Shown: positions 1 through 7,212 of the stretch, one piece after another
Numbering within the stretch: position 1 is the first letter of the stretch
How the letters are laid out: each line of letters starts with the position of its first letter
Assembly: GCA_026770585.1 (NCBI GenBank)
Contig: MU647270.1
Location: 85,763-111,493, forward strand
DNA: 25,731 nucleotides
Direction of reading: 5' to 3'
Source of the DNA: Baffinella frigidus
Taxonomy: Eukaryota; Cryptophyceae; Cryptomonadales; Baffinellaceae
The notes under the pieces: generated by a model
Told to the model about the DNA's origin: nothing
What the model saw: the letters and a program-made list of their open reading frames with translations, nothing else
The model's database searches: none
Position numbers and translations under genes: made by a program

Positions 1-39
1 GGGGGGGGGGGGGGGGGGTATGAGCGAGGTGCCCCTGTA
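1..39. mobile_element. Truncated inverted-repeat element (family A, right end)
   Basis: After 18 G residues the sequence TATGAGCGAGGTGCCCCTGTA matches, with small changes, the right terminus of the intact element at 465-585. The window therefore opens inside a second copy of that element. The poly-G run corresponds to the G-rich inner arm and may be inflated or collapsed at the contig edge. Confidence 0.7.
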
Positions 40-99
40 GGTCCTCGAGGGGCTGTGTCTGAATAAGGTGTCTGAATAAGTCATGTGCGAGACAAGTGG

Positions 100-264
100 T
101 AGAGCGGTTTTCGCTGCTGTAGGCCACACCACGACAATAAAAACATGTCAAATATTGATGATGCTGGTCACTAATGGAACTGTCAACTTTCACTAATGGA
201 ACCGTCAACTTTTGTAATTTTTCAGTGTTGCATTCTTTGCGTGGCCTATGCGAAAATCGCTCTA
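100..264. mobile_element. MITE-like element, family B (TAGAGCGGTTTTCGC ends)
   Basis: The imperfect terminal inverted repeats are TAGAGCGGTTTTCGC at the left and GCGAAAATCGCTCTA at the right, followed inward by GGCCAC-type sequence on both sides. A second copy with the same ends lies at 8371-8567. The interior carries two copies of a short ACTAATGGAAC-GTCAACTTT unit at about 172-209. No transposase frame is present, so it would be non-autonomous. Confidence 0.75.
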
Positions 265-464
265 GTGCCTAGACCTGTAGGGAATGTTGTTATTATACCT
301 TAGACCCCAAGGGTTGATCTACTCGCGACATCCCTGAAGAGGCAAGTGCTAATCCCTAGCCTCCGTGGAGGGGGGTCTATGGCGGCCGTGTTTGTATCAA
401 TCAAGGTCTCTTTCTCTCAAGCGAGTCTCTCTCACGCGGGGGAAAGCGCCCTTTATTCACCGTT
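265..464. other. Intergenic stretch with a diverged dispersed repeat
   Basis: No gene is supported here. Bases 356-420 (TAGCCTCCG, then TGGCGGCCGTGT, then GGTCTCT) resemble 19136-19198 (TAGCCTCCG, TGGCGACCGTGT, CGGTCTCT). This is a second, diverged copy of an uncharacterised dispersed repeat. Confidence 0.4.
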
Positions 465-585
465 TACAGGGGTACCTCGCTCATAAGAAACCGCCCCCCC
501 CTAGGACCCTACAGTAGGGCTATGCCTAGGGTCCTATGGTGGTTCTAGGGGGGGGGCGGTTTCTCATGAGCGAGGTACCCCTGTA
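465..585. mobile_element. MITE-like element, family A (TACAGGGGTACC ends)
   Basis: This is a nearly complete 121-bp palindrome. The left end TACAGGGGTACCTCGCTCAT is the reverse complement of the right end, and the arms continue through AAGAAACCGCCCCCCC. The centre holds CCTAGGACCCTACAGTAGGG, a core also seen in families C, E and F. It lies 156 bp downstream of the WD40 stop codon. Confidence 0.85.
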
Positions 586-661
586 GCCGACCGCGGAGAG
601 CACAGGGTCGGTGCAGGGAAGACGGGAGGGTAGGAGCCCCAGTATCCCAGAGGGGGAATTC

Positions 662-725
662 CCAAGGAGCCTCGCGGACGAAGGAAAACGTCGCCAAGGA
701 GCCTCGCGGACGAAGGAAAACGTCG
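662..725. repeat. Perfect 32-bp tandem duplication
   Basis: Two consecutive 32-bp units (662-693 and 694-725), each beginning CCAAGGAGCCTCGCGG and ending AAAACGTCG, are identical. They end 16 bp beyond the WD40 stop codon, in its presumed 3' UTR or terminator region. Their identity suggests a recent duplication. Confidence 0.95.
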
Positions 726-741
726 ACGTGGCTCCAACGCC

Positions 742-1827
742 TCACTGACGTCCTTGAGCGTAGTCCAGGATCATCCGCACCAGCTCCACATCGAGACCCT
801 GCACCTGCGATACCGCCCCGAGCCGCGGGTGGTGCCCCATCGCAAACGCCATCAAATTTTGCGTGTCCATCACCCAATCGCGCCCCCAACAAATTGTAAA
901 TACCGGTGTCCCAAGTTCGATGGTGCGGAGGAGCGCTCCGGTCGAGGAGTCCCACACCTTGTAGGTGCCGTCTTCGCTGCCCGAGGCGAGCTTGCTCCCG
1001 TCGACCGACCACGTGGCGGAGGCAACAAAATCGGGGCGGTTTTCCAGGGTGGGGAGCACTGCTCCCGACTCAGCGTTGAGCAGGAGGACGTTGCATTCAC
1101 TATTACTGAGAGTTGCGATGGTGCGTCCGTCCGGAGAAAATGTTGCCAAGCCGCGCGCTGCGAAACTGTTGACCAGCTCGCCGGTGTCGACGTCCCACAG
1201 TTTCAAACTGTTGGTGCAGAATCCCGCGCTCGCGAGAACGCGATTGTCGGCTGGAGAAAATTGCACCTCGCGCATAAAAACTTCGTGCGCTTCCTCGAAG
1301 GTGCGGAGCAGTGCCCCCGTGGTCGTGTCCCACACGCGAATCGACAGATCGTCAGCCCCGCTCGCCAGCCGTGCCCCGTCCGCAGAGAACGACACCGCTC
1401 TGACCATGCGAATGTGTCCCTGCAAGACATGCTCTGCCTTCCCTGTCTGAGCGTCCCACAGGATCACCGCGCAGTCTTGGCCTCCGGTGGCGAGCCTTTG
1501 TCCGCACGGCGAGAACGCCACCGCAAGCAATCCCGCGCTGTGCGCTTGTGTTGGGCACCCTTGGTCCAGCGCTGTGCGGAGACCGCTCTGGGTGAAGTTG
1601 CAGAGGCACGCTCCGGTTCCGTCGTGCCTGGCTCCAGTCATGTGCAGGACCCCGCTGGCGGCGTCCCAGAGCTTCCAGTTCTCCTCACGGAAACTCACGC
1701 TAGCGACGAACCTACCATCCGGGGACATCATCACTTTGCTGGTTCTTCCACTCAACCCAACCCACCGCGTCATCCCGGTGGATGTATCAACCAAATGGAC
1801 TCCTTGACTGGTTCCCACCGCAAGCAT
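742..1827 (-). CDS. WD40-repeat beta-propeller protein
   Basis: The 361-codon frame is open and intronless, and encodes a WD40 scaffold, a family that acts as a protein-protein interaction platform. Complete repeats lie near residues 25-60, 96-137, 138-182, 183-222, 223-261 and 264-303. They show signatures such as FSPCGQRLATGGQD, VILWDAQTG, IRVWDTTTG, LKLWDVDTG and YKVWDSSTG. Residues 1-20 (LAVGTSQGVHLVDTSTG) are the second half of a blade, and 306-319 (VFTICWGRDW) look like the first half of one. Together they could close a seven-bladed ring, which argues that the Met at 1827 is the true start. The frame stays open only eight codons further upstream, to a TAG at 1848-1850. Residues 61-95 form a Cys-containing loop. 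The tail (MAFAMGHHPRLG, then LVRMIL) lies outside the propeller. No specific ortholog or partner can be named. No promoter motif is evident. Confidence 0.88.
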   Translation of the reverse strand: MLAVGTSQGVHLVDTSTGMTRWVGLSGRTSKVMMSPDGRFVASVSFREENWKLWDAASGVLHMTGARHDGTGACLCNFTQSGLRTALDQGCPTQAHSAGLLAVAFSPCGQRLATGGQDCAVILWDAQTGKAEHVLQGHIRMVRAVSFSADGARLASGADDLSIRVWDTTTGALLRTFEEAHEVFMREVQFSPADNRVLASAGFCTNSLKLWDVDTGELVNSFAARGLATFSPDGRTIATLSNSECNVLLLNAESGAVLPTLENRPDFVASATWSVDGSKLASGSEDGTYKVWDSSTGALLRTIELGTPVFTICWGRDWVMDTQNLMAFAMGHHPRLGAVSQVQGLDVELVRMILDYAQGRQ

Positions 1828-1850
1828 CCCTTCTCGTGACCGGGAGGTCT

Positions 1851-2329
1851 AGAAGTCGAACAGCGTTGTGCCACCAAGCGAGTCAACCAGCGATCCGCCA
1901 AGCGCGTCGACTAGCGAGCAGCAACACGTTTAACAGCGCCTGGTTTGTCCTCCCTAAAATACGCCCCTGGCGTCAGATTTTGACTTCTTTTGACCAGTTT
2001 GGTCCGGCGTTGGAGCCGTTTTTTTCAGGGGCCGCGCAGGAGGTCCAGAAGGGAAGAGCGTCATGTCGATTCCCTGCTAGTTCTTCTTCAGCTCAATCGC
2101 ACGCGCGCCTTGTTCAGCCGCCTATCGACCGACGACCAGAGGGACGGACTTGTGTGGTGTGGAGAGAAGAATCCGCGAGCATATGTTCTGAGCGCCCGCC
2201 CTCCAGCTGACCCTTGTGCCTGCGGAGAGGGTGTCGCGGGGACGGAACAGCAAGCCGGGCATGTTCGACGCGTGAAGCTGGTGTGGGTGGCGCTTCTCCG
2301 TGTCGAAAGCTTTCGCCTCTTGCAGAAAA
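1851..2329. other. Intergenic region upstream of the WD40 gene
   Basis: This GC-rich stretch lies between the divergent WD40 gene and the tentative gene starting at 2330. Several overlapping frames are open by composition, but none shows a recognisable domain. A shared promoter region would be expected here, yet I see no clear TATA box or other diagnostic site. Confidence 0.3.
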
Positions 2330-2769
2330 ATGCTGCGGTGGCTCAGGATCGCGACCCTCCTTGCGTGCGCGCGCTGCTCCGCGCCGGAACGCGCGCTGGT
2401 TTCGAATATTCCTCTCATTCTCTCAGAATCACGTCGCCCGGCCGACCTCGTCGCACCCAGCGTCCCGCTGCTGACGTGCTATGCCTTCCCTGCTCGCCTG
2501 TGGGACGGCATTGACGAGTCGCGGAAGCAGCGCCCAGCGGTGGACGACGGCTGGGAGGTCTCCTGCGGGTCCGGCGGGAGGAAGCGGCTGCGGGCGGGAG
2601 GGCGGGAAGCGTGCAGACGGGACCAACCGCAGGAAACGTGCAGGAGGGAACCAGCGGGGCAACAGGGCAAGTTCAGCGGTGGGGAGGAGCCTCGGCGAAG
2701 GGCGGAAGGAGCAGTTGGGCTCTGCGGGATAATCGGAGCTGAATCGCGCGTGCGGAATGCCCAGAGCTG
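2330..2769 (+). CDS. Hypothetical gene, putative first exon
   Basis: The start at 2330 gives MLRWLRIATLLACARCSA: basic residues, a hydrophobic stretch and a small-residue site, as in a signal peptide. An in-frame ATG at 2300 would add ten residues. The frame runs to AGCTG before GTAAACCC, a plausible donor, and ends in phase 2. The next coding island (2843) offers exactly one base before its open frame, so joining forms a TGC codon and keeps the frame. The second half of the exon is Arg/Gly-rich and less convincing as protein. I recognise no domain. This may instead be chance openness of GC-rich DNA. Confidence 0.33.
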
Positions 2770-2842
2770 GTAAACCCTGAACCCTACACCCTAAGCCCTA
2801 AACCCCTAACCCTGAACCCTAAACCCCAACCCCGGCGTGCAG
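2770..2842 (+). other. Putative 73-bp intron made of telomere-like repeat
   Basis: The segment starts GTAAACCCTGAACCC, continues through CCCTAAGCCCTAAA-type units to about 2832, and ends GGCGTGCAG. Both splice dinucleotides are present, and the donor is continuous with the repeat register. Phase agrees between the flanking open frames, which supports the intron reading. Confidence 0.45.
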
Positions 2843-3137
2843 CTCCGGAATCAACTTTCCTCGCCTGAAGGGTGGATTCGACAGCGAAAGAGATGGGGGG
2901 TCGCAGCTCGAGAGTAGCGCGGGCACGGACGGGAGCGGTGCCGGGCGCGTGGGGAGATTTATGAGCGGGGGGGGGCTGAGATATATGGGTCTTGGGGCGG
3001 GGTATATGGGCGGCGGGGGCGGGTTTGCGTCGGGGGGGAGAGGGGATGGGGGGTTCGAGGCGGAGAGCATGGGGGAGGGGAGTGGGGAGAGCATGGGGGG
3101 GGCGGACGACCCGGGGATATTTATGGACATGCTCGAT
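2843..3137 (+). CDS. Hypothetical gene, putative second exon (Gly/Met-rich)
   Basis: After the acceptor GCGTGCAG the frame reads SGINFPRLKGGFDSERDGG, then a Gly-rich segment with regularly placed Met residues (RYMGLGAGYMGGGGG), then an acidic end GADDPGIFMDMLD. Such low-complexity Gly/Met sequence is usually disordered, and no catalytic motif is seen. A donor is possible at GAT before GTTTGC. If it is not used, the frame continues into repeat DNA and would encode LKPETRN heptads up to about 3260. A candidate 3' exon follows the acceptor CCTTAG at 3326-3331, but the phase is unresolved. Confidence 0.38.
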
Positions 3138-3148
3138 GTTTGCTCCCT

Positions 3149-3331
3149 GAACCCTGAACCCGAAACCCGAAACCCGAAACCCGAAACCCGAAACCTGAAG
3201 CCCGAAACCCGAAACCTGAAGCCCGAAACCCGAAACCTGAAGCCCGAAACCGAAACCTGAAGCCCGAAGCCCGAAGCCCGAAACCCTAGACCCTGAACGC
3301 TAAACCCGAAACCCGAACCCCGAAACCTTAG
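3149..3331 (+). repeat. Telomere-like array, CCCGAAA and CCTGAAG variants
   Basis: The array starts with CCCTGAA units and becomes a higher-order repeat of CCCGAAA, CCCGAAA, CCTGAAG, repeated about three times between 3180 and 3260. Because three 7-mers make 21 bp, the strand can be read as a seven-residue protein repeat without stops. It ends at CCTTAG, a possible splice acceptor. Confidence 0.85.
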
Positions 3332-3850
3332 CTCTCCGCAAGGACCACGTGGTATGGATGTGAAGAACGCGTATGAGCACATTGACATAATGGACTGATG
3401 ATTCTGCTCGATGTTCACGCCCCCCCCCACCCATATCAACCCTGAACTCTGAACCACCCTCCCAGGAATTCACGAACGGGGAGATACAAGGGGCCGTGCA
3501 GCCACGAGACCCCCCCCCCTGGGTGCCTCTGCAGTGCGATGGCCTCGAAGACGCAGCGATAGGCGTAGCGTGGGATGGCTCCGCCGCGCTCGCGAAACAT
3601 GGTAGGAGGGTTTAGGGTTTACTCTGGCTCCGCCTCAGTCATTCTGATAGCTAGCACCGCCTGGGTGTAGGGTGTCGGGTGTAGGGTGGAGGGTGGAGGG
3701 TGTAGGGTGGAGGGTGTAGGGTGAGTCTGAGTCACTCTGGGCCCACTGAAAAACAACGTTGGAGCAGGAATGTCAGTACAGACGCTGAAACGCATAGACT
3801 TGTTTGGTAGATGAAGTTTCTCTCTCACCCCATGCACTCGGTGGGCTACG
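3332..3850. other. Non-coding stretch with a G-strand repeat block
   Basis: No supported gene is present beyond a possible short terminal exon just after 3331. Bases 3664-3723 form a G-rich block of TGTAGGG and TGGAGGG units, opposite in polarity to most arrays in the window. A 10-bp C run lies at 3417-3430 and another at 3510-3519. Confidence 0.5.
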
Positions 3851-3999
3851 GATCTCATCCGGACGAGTGTTTATGATAAATACGCCACGGCAACGAAAAT
3901 TACTACACAAATGTTTTAATAACTACTAGTATGATCGATTTGTGTAGTAAATTTCGTTGCCTTTGCGTATTTATCATAAATACTCACCGCGATGAGATC
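3851..3999. mobile_element. MITE-like element, family D (GATCTCATCCGG ends)
   Basis: Terminal inverted repeats GATCTCATCCGGACGAGT and its near complement at the right flank a second arm, TTATGATAAATACG. The core is GGCAACGAAAATTACTACAC and its complement. Copies with the same arms lie at 10485-10631, 16394-16561 and 24397-24638. The copy at 9426-9594 shares only the outer 12 bp. Confidence 0.85.
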
Positions 4000-4119
4000 T
4001 TTCAAGACCCTGGGAGGTCACGTGACCAGATTTATACCATAAAAGGCTTTCAAGTCAACATTTGGGCAAGTTGACCTTTTTTTAAGAGGTGTGTAGTCCA
4101 CCGAGTGGCGACCGAGCCC

Positions 4120-4286
4120 AAAGTTGACATGATTTGTACCACTAAAATACATATTAGACCTTTTTGTACCAGATCCATTCATCACGGGGCAGCCGCATTG
4201 CGGCCGCATCTCAAAGGGAGTTGACTTAAGAATGCTCAAAATACCATAATGTTCCATCCAGGAGGGTATACCTGAAGGTTCTCTCT
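4120..4286. repeat. 167-bp direct repeat, copy 1
   Basis: This segment is repeated at 4535-4701 with the same length, no indels and about eight substitutions. On the minus strand both copies keep one continuous frame (REPSGIP, WMEHYGILSILK, GSGTKRSNMYFSGTNHVNF). About three differences change an amino acid and the others are silent. I do not recognise the peptide. The frame may be coincidental. Confidence 0.9.
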
Positions 4287-4534
4287 GGCAAAATTCGTTT
4301 CGTGTTCGGTTGTTGCTCCATGCGTGTGTGCTAAAGGGCATCACAACCTTGCACCCTCCACCAGCAGCTGTCCTGCCCTCTTTTGTGATTCGGATTCGCA
4401 GAACCCCTTTTTTAGTTCATTCGTCGTTTGCGAAAGTCAAATCGCAGGATAGGTCAAGTCACAGGACATGCCTTTACCTCACACTGCCACCCTGGAGGGG
4501 ACTTGCGGCCAATCCCGAATAACCCTTTGTCGCA

Positions 4535-4701
4535 AAAGTTGACATGATTCGTACCACTAAAATACATATTAGACCTTTTTGTACCAGATCCATTCATCAC
4601 GGGGCAGCCGCATTGCGGACGCATCTCAAGGGGAGTTAACTTAAGAATGCTCAAAATACCATAATGTTCCATCCAGGGTGGTATCCCTGAAGGTTCTCTC
4701 T
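4535..4701. repeat. 167-bp direct repeat, copy 2
   Basis: This is the partner of 4120-4286. The 248 bp between the copies hold no recognised gene. Copy 2 is followed about 35 bp later by the first of two ankyrin-like coding islands, so the duplicated region may extend to 4826. Confidence 0.9.
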
Positions 4702-4774
4702 CACCCTTCCCCGGCAGAAAAATAATGTTTTGGTATGTGACGTTTTCTGAGAAACTCTCACACACAACCGGCAG

Positions 4775-4826
4775 CGGCAATAGCGGCGCCCTTCACAGCG
4801 CGCCTCGAGACCCTCCCCTACGACGA
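4775..4826 (+). pseudogene. Ankyrin-like exon copy lacking its splice donor
   Basis: After the acceptor ACCGGCAG the sequence is nearly identical to the exon at 5179-5231 (GGCAATAGCGGCGCCCTTCA). At the exon end the intact copy has GAG followed by GTTTT, whereas this copy has GAG followed by GGCC, so the donor GT is absent. The similarity extends upstream through TTTGGTATGTGACGTTTTCT at about 4732. It is probably a decayed duplicate. Confidence 0.55.
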
Positions 4827-4882
4827 GGGCCTCGCAGGGTTGGGTTCTCGGACTTTTAGTGATCGGTGACATACTCAAAGGC

Positions 4883-5032
4883 TAACGGCCTGAAAATGGG
4901 GTAGTTAGGCCTACGGCATTGCCTAGGACCTCCTACCGTAGGCCGAGGGATCCTAGGACCAAAAAGTCTCGGCCTACGGTAGCAGGTCCTAGGCAATCCC
5001 GTAGGCCTAACTACCCCATTTTCAGGCCGTTA
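4883..5032. mobile_element. MITE-like element, family C (TAACGGCCTGAAAAT ends)
   Basis: This 150-bp element is almost fully self-complementary. The arms are TAACGGCCTGAAAATGGGGT and complement, followed by GTAGTTAGGCCTACGG and CCTAGGACC-CTACCGTAGGC. Related copies lie at 14480-14629, 19205-19354, 19901-20036, 24699-24770 (half) and 25268-25417. A transcript would fold into a hairpin with arms of about 70 nt. Confidence 0.9.
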
Positions 5033-5178
5033 CCCTATTAATACGGCTCTTGGGTCCGCACAGGATTCGTGCGATGTCGAGGAAACGCCGAAATCTTAGT
5101 TATACAAATGCCGATGCACACGCCGAAACATAATAATAATAATTGGTACGTGACGTTTCTGCCCTCCCCCACCTGCAG

Positions 5179-5231
5179 CGGCAATAGCGGCGCCCTTCAC
5201 AGCGCGCCTCGAAACCCTGCCCTACGACGAG
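5179..5231 (+). CDS. Ankyrin-like exon
   Basis: The island lies between the acceptor CCACCTGCAG and the donor GAG-GTTTTAAACCC, and the intron continues as telomere-like repeat. One frame reads GNSGALHSAPRNPALRR, which resembles the TALHxAxxxG helix of an ankyrin repeat. The match is short, so other readings are possible. A donor-less copy lies at 4775-4826. If real, it is the most upstream intact exon of the ankyrin gene running to the right. Confidence 0.4.
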
Positions 5232-5232
5232 G

Positions 5233-5443
5233 TTTTAAACCCTGATCCCTCAACCCTCAACCCTCAACCCTAAACCCTAAACCCTAAACCCCTAAACCCC
5301 AAACCCTAAACCCCCAACCCTAAACCCTAAACCCTACACCCCAAACCCTAAACCCAAACCCCAAACCCTAAACCCAAACCCCAAACCCTAAACCCTCAAC
5401 CCTCAACTCCAAACGCTAAACCCCAAACGCTCAACCCTCAACC
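5233..5443 (+). repeat. Telomere-like repeat block in a putative intron
   Basis: Mixed CCCTAAA, CCCTCAA, CCCCAAA and CCCTACA units fill the space between the donor at 5232 and the acceptor AACCAG at 5440-5445. Almost no unique sequence remains in this putative intron. Confidence 0.85.
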
Positions 5444-5445
5444 AG

Positions 5446-5487
5446 GCCGCCCAGCGCAGGGGCAGGCAGATGCGCACACTCCCTCAG
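5446..5487 (+). CDS. Short ankyrin-like exon (42 nt, phase 1-1)
   Basis: The exon lies between the acceptor CTCAACCAG and the donor CCTCAG-GTGAAA. The phase-1 frame reads RPAQGQADAHTPS and closes a Gly codon across the donor. It is similar to the next island, whose frame reads GRDANAHTPSG. A DANxxTPLH-like string is typical of the turn that opens an ankyrin repeat. The evidence is the splice signals plus the duplication. The function of a 14-residue exon alone cannot be judged. Confidence 0.42.
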
Positions 5488-5524
5488 GTGAAAACTCTTG
5501 TGAGTGTGGCCTATATATATTAAA

Positions 5525-5569
5525 TGGACGCTTTATTTGGACGTGACGCAAATGCGCACACCCCCTCAG
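5525..5569 (+). CDS. Ankyrin-like exon copy, possibly with its own ATG
   Basis: The frame from ATG 5525 reads MDALFGRDANAHTPS and ends at the donor CCTCAG-GTTCAG. The last 30 nt (ACGCAAATGCGCACACCCCC) duplicate 5446-5487. No acceptor is evident on the left. Instead CTATATATATTAAATGG lies directly upstream, so this could be an alternative first exon or simply a partial copy. Confidence 0.3.
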
Positions 5570-5570
5570 G

Positions 5571-5737
5571 TTCAGGGTGTAGGGTTGAGGGTTCGGGGGT
5601 TGGGGTTGAGGGTAAGGGTTTAGAGATCAGGGATCAGGAAAGGCGACCGGCGGGATTAGCTCTTTTGCGGGGTTCCGGGTTTCAGGGTTTCAGGATTGGT
5701 GGTTAGGGTTTAGGGATTAGGGTTCAGGGTTTAGGGT
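5571..5737 (-). repeat. G-strand telomere-like repeat block
   Basis: TTTAGGG, TTCAGGG, TTGAGGG and TGTAGGG variants occur with G-rich polarity on the + strand, interrupted at about 5640-5665 by AGGCGACCGGCGGGATTAG. That insert resembles the end of the exon at 5985-6034 and may be an exon remnant. Confidence 0.8.
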
Positions 5738-5772
5738 ACCTCCGACCCTGCCGCAGGATCGGCTCCAGGGCT

Positions 5773-5984
5773 AAAACCCTAAACCCTAAACCCCAAACCC
5801 TTATCCCCAAACCCTAAACCCCATTCACCAACAGAGGATCCCACCTAAACACTGATCCCTGAACCCTACTCACTGATCCTCAACCTCTCAATCCCACACC
5901 CTGATCCCTCATCCCTCAACCCCAAACACTAAACCCCAAACCCTAATCCCCAAACCCCCAAACCCTAAACCCTAAAACCCAAAG
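5773..5984 (+). repeat. Degenerate telomere-like repeat block
   Basis: CCCTAAA and CCCCAAA units flank a less regular part (5824-5900) with TGATCCCT and ACTGATCC variants. The block ends AACCCAAAG, which would act as the acceptor of the following exon. Confidence 0.8.
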
Positions 5985-6034
5985 GTACGGGCTGATGAGG
6001 GGGAGGGTCCGGATGGGAAGAGGCGACCCGGGCG
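5985..6034 (+). CDS. Candidate ankyrin-gene exon (50 nt)
   Basis: This is unique sequence bounded by CCAAAG and by GGGCG-GTAAACCC. One open frame reads VRADEGEGPDGKRRPG, which resembles the loop (ADVNxxDxxGxTP) between ankyrin repeats. The donor is directly continuous with CCCTAAA repeat, as at 2770 and 25636. The exon is short and the assignment tentative. Confidence 0.35.
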
Positions 6035-6252
6035 GTAAACCCTAAACCCTAAGCCCTAAACCCTACACCCCAAACCCCAAACACTAACCCGTAAACCCTC
6101 AAACCCTAAACCCTGAACCCCAAACCCCACACCCTACAACCTGGACCCGACACTTCAAAACCAAAACCCTAAACCCTAATCCCTCAACCCAAAACCCAAA
6201 CCCCTAAATCCTAAACCCAAAACCCTGAACCCTGAACCCGAAACCCTGAACC
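6035..6252 (+). repeat. Telomere-like repeat block in a putative intron
   Basis: CCCTAAA, CCCCAAA and CCCTGAA units run from the donor GGTAAACCC to AACCCTGAACCAGG. They are followed by about 50 bp of unique DNA, then the CT microsatellite. Confidence 0.85.
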
Positions 6253-6302
6253 AGGCCTGTGGGGAGTCTCACGTTGGCGCACCCTGGTGCTGCAGGTCCA
6301 TA

Positions 6303-6356
6303 TATCTCTCTCGCTCTCTTTCTCTCTCGCTCGCTCTCTCTCTCTCTCTTGCTCTC

Positions 6357-6391
<35 letters not shown>

Positions 6392-6478
6392 CTCTCTCAC
6401 TCTCTCTGTCTCTGTCTCTCTTGCTCTCTCTCTCTCTCACTCTCTCTCTCTCTCTCTCGCTCTCTCGCTCTCTCTCTC
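6303..6478 (+). repeat. CT microsatellite ending in a splice acceptor
   Basis: About 175 bp of (CT)n is interrupted by TTGCTCTCTCAC-type and CGCT variants. It ends TCTCTCCTAG, so the tract would serve as an extremely long polypyrimidine tract for the acceptor at 6481-6482. Confidence 0.95.
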
Positions 6479-6482
6479 CTAG

Positions 6483-6527
6483 GTGCGCGATGCGGCTCTG
6501 GCGTGTGGAGCGCGTTTCGATTTTTTG
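6483..6527 (+). CDS. Candidate exon (45 nt) after the CT tract
   Basis: Between CTCTCCTAG and TTTTTTG-GTATCC the frame reads VRDAALACGARFDFL, similar to the LLxxGAxxDxx helix end of an ankyrin repeat. The acceptor is strong because of the pyrimidine tract and the donor is weak. It is a plausible exon of the same ankyrin gene. Confidence 0.35.
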
Positions 6528-6570
6528 GTATCCACTCAAACAATCGAATTGTTCCTCTAGTTGACGGGTT

Positions 6571-6772
6571 ATTGTCGAAATGGGCTCCGCGCGGAAAAAA
6601 TCGAGGTCAGGTCAGCAACATATTCTTTTTTGCCTTTTTGTGTCATCTTATGGGTGGGAGATGCTATTTTGAGATAAAAACCATCCCTAAGATAGCATAA
6701 AAGTGCATTTTTGGAAATTTTCCTGATTTCCTGACCTGATCTCGATTCCGCGCGAAGCCCATTTCGACAATT
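6571..6772. mobile_element. MITE-like element, single copy (GTCGAAATGGGC arms)
   Basis: The inverted arms are GTCGAAATGGGCTCCGCGCG, then TCGAGGTCAGGTCAG, and their complements at 6728-6768, with one or two mismatches. The interior is AT-rich with no gene. I see no second copy in this window. Confidence 0.8.
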
Positions 6773-6789
6773 ATACCAGTACCATCAGC

Positions 6790-7048
6790 TCTGGCGTGGT
6801 TTTTAATTATTTTGGGCTTTGAATTATTTTCGTTTCAAATCATTTTCGGCTAACTTCTGTGGAAACCGCTCCCACACGCTCGAAACATCGCTCGAAACAC
6901 CACGAGGAACCATGTTTAAGTTAACTCTTGGATTCTTGCCCAATAAACACGCCAAAAGTCAGCAATTTGTCACGTCCCTCGCCGGATTTCCGGACAGGGA
7001 CGTGCCGTGTAGCCTTCCGAGTGGGTACCAGCACCGTCGGCTCTCCAT
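6790..7048. repeat. Dispersed repeat with conserved hairpin, copy 1
   Basis: The part from about 6893 (ACGAGGAACC) matches, in the opposite orientation, 9640-9795 and more weakly 21386-21475. The shared features are GGATTCTTGCCCAA, CACGCCAAAAGTCAGCAATT and a 34-nt hairpin (here 6971-7004). The left part (CTGGCGTGGTTTTTAAT, then AACTTCTGTGGAAACCGCTC) is repeated at 7214-7276. A 98-codon + strand frame crosses it but has no recognised domain. Confidence 0.75.
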
Positions 7049-7212
7049 GCAAGAGTGTAAGGCAGAGTGGCCTGCAGGAGAAATAGTCAGGTCTGACTAT
7101 TTTTTAAGTTCATAAGTGGACATTCTCCCCAGAGAAAAATCGAAATTTCGGAAAGTTGGTACAAATTCCGTGTGAACTGACTTGTTTTCCTAGGTCAGCC
7201 CTACACTCTTGC
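7049..7212. mobile_element. Short inverted-repeat element (GCAAGAGTGTAAGGC ends)
   Basis: GCAAGAGTGTAAGGC at the left is matched by GCCCTACACTCTTGC at the right, with one mismatch. The internal part contains TTGGTACAAATT, one of the recurrent TTTGTACCA sites. No coding potential is seen. Confidence 0.6.

Noticed and set aside
1-18. Poly-G run as a biological homopolymer feature
   Set aside because: It coincides with the G-rich inner arm of a family A element and with the contig edge. An assembly or sequencing effect is more likely than a real 18-base tract of meaning.
754-1839. 361-codon plus-strand frame antisense to the WD40 gene
   Set aside because: It mirrors the WD40 frame in GC-rich DNA and has no recognisable domain. 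The minus-strand reading has repeated WD40 signatures.
3985-3999. Match of the family D end (CACCGCGATGAGATC) to the ankyrin coding string GCCGCGATGAGGTC at 18299
   Set aside because: The similarity is about a dozen bases and the latter is explained by LAAMRS codons. I treat it as coincidence.
4018-4780. Minus-strand frames as two full genes
   Set aside because: They coincide with the 167-bp direct repeat and end soon outside it. No domain or splice-consistent extension was found, so I list the DNA repeat rather than genes.
6259-6700. Ser/Leu-rich frames over the CT microsatellite
   Set aside because: Both are translations of (CT)n and its flanks in different phases, with no coding signature apart from the small candidate exon at 6483-6527.
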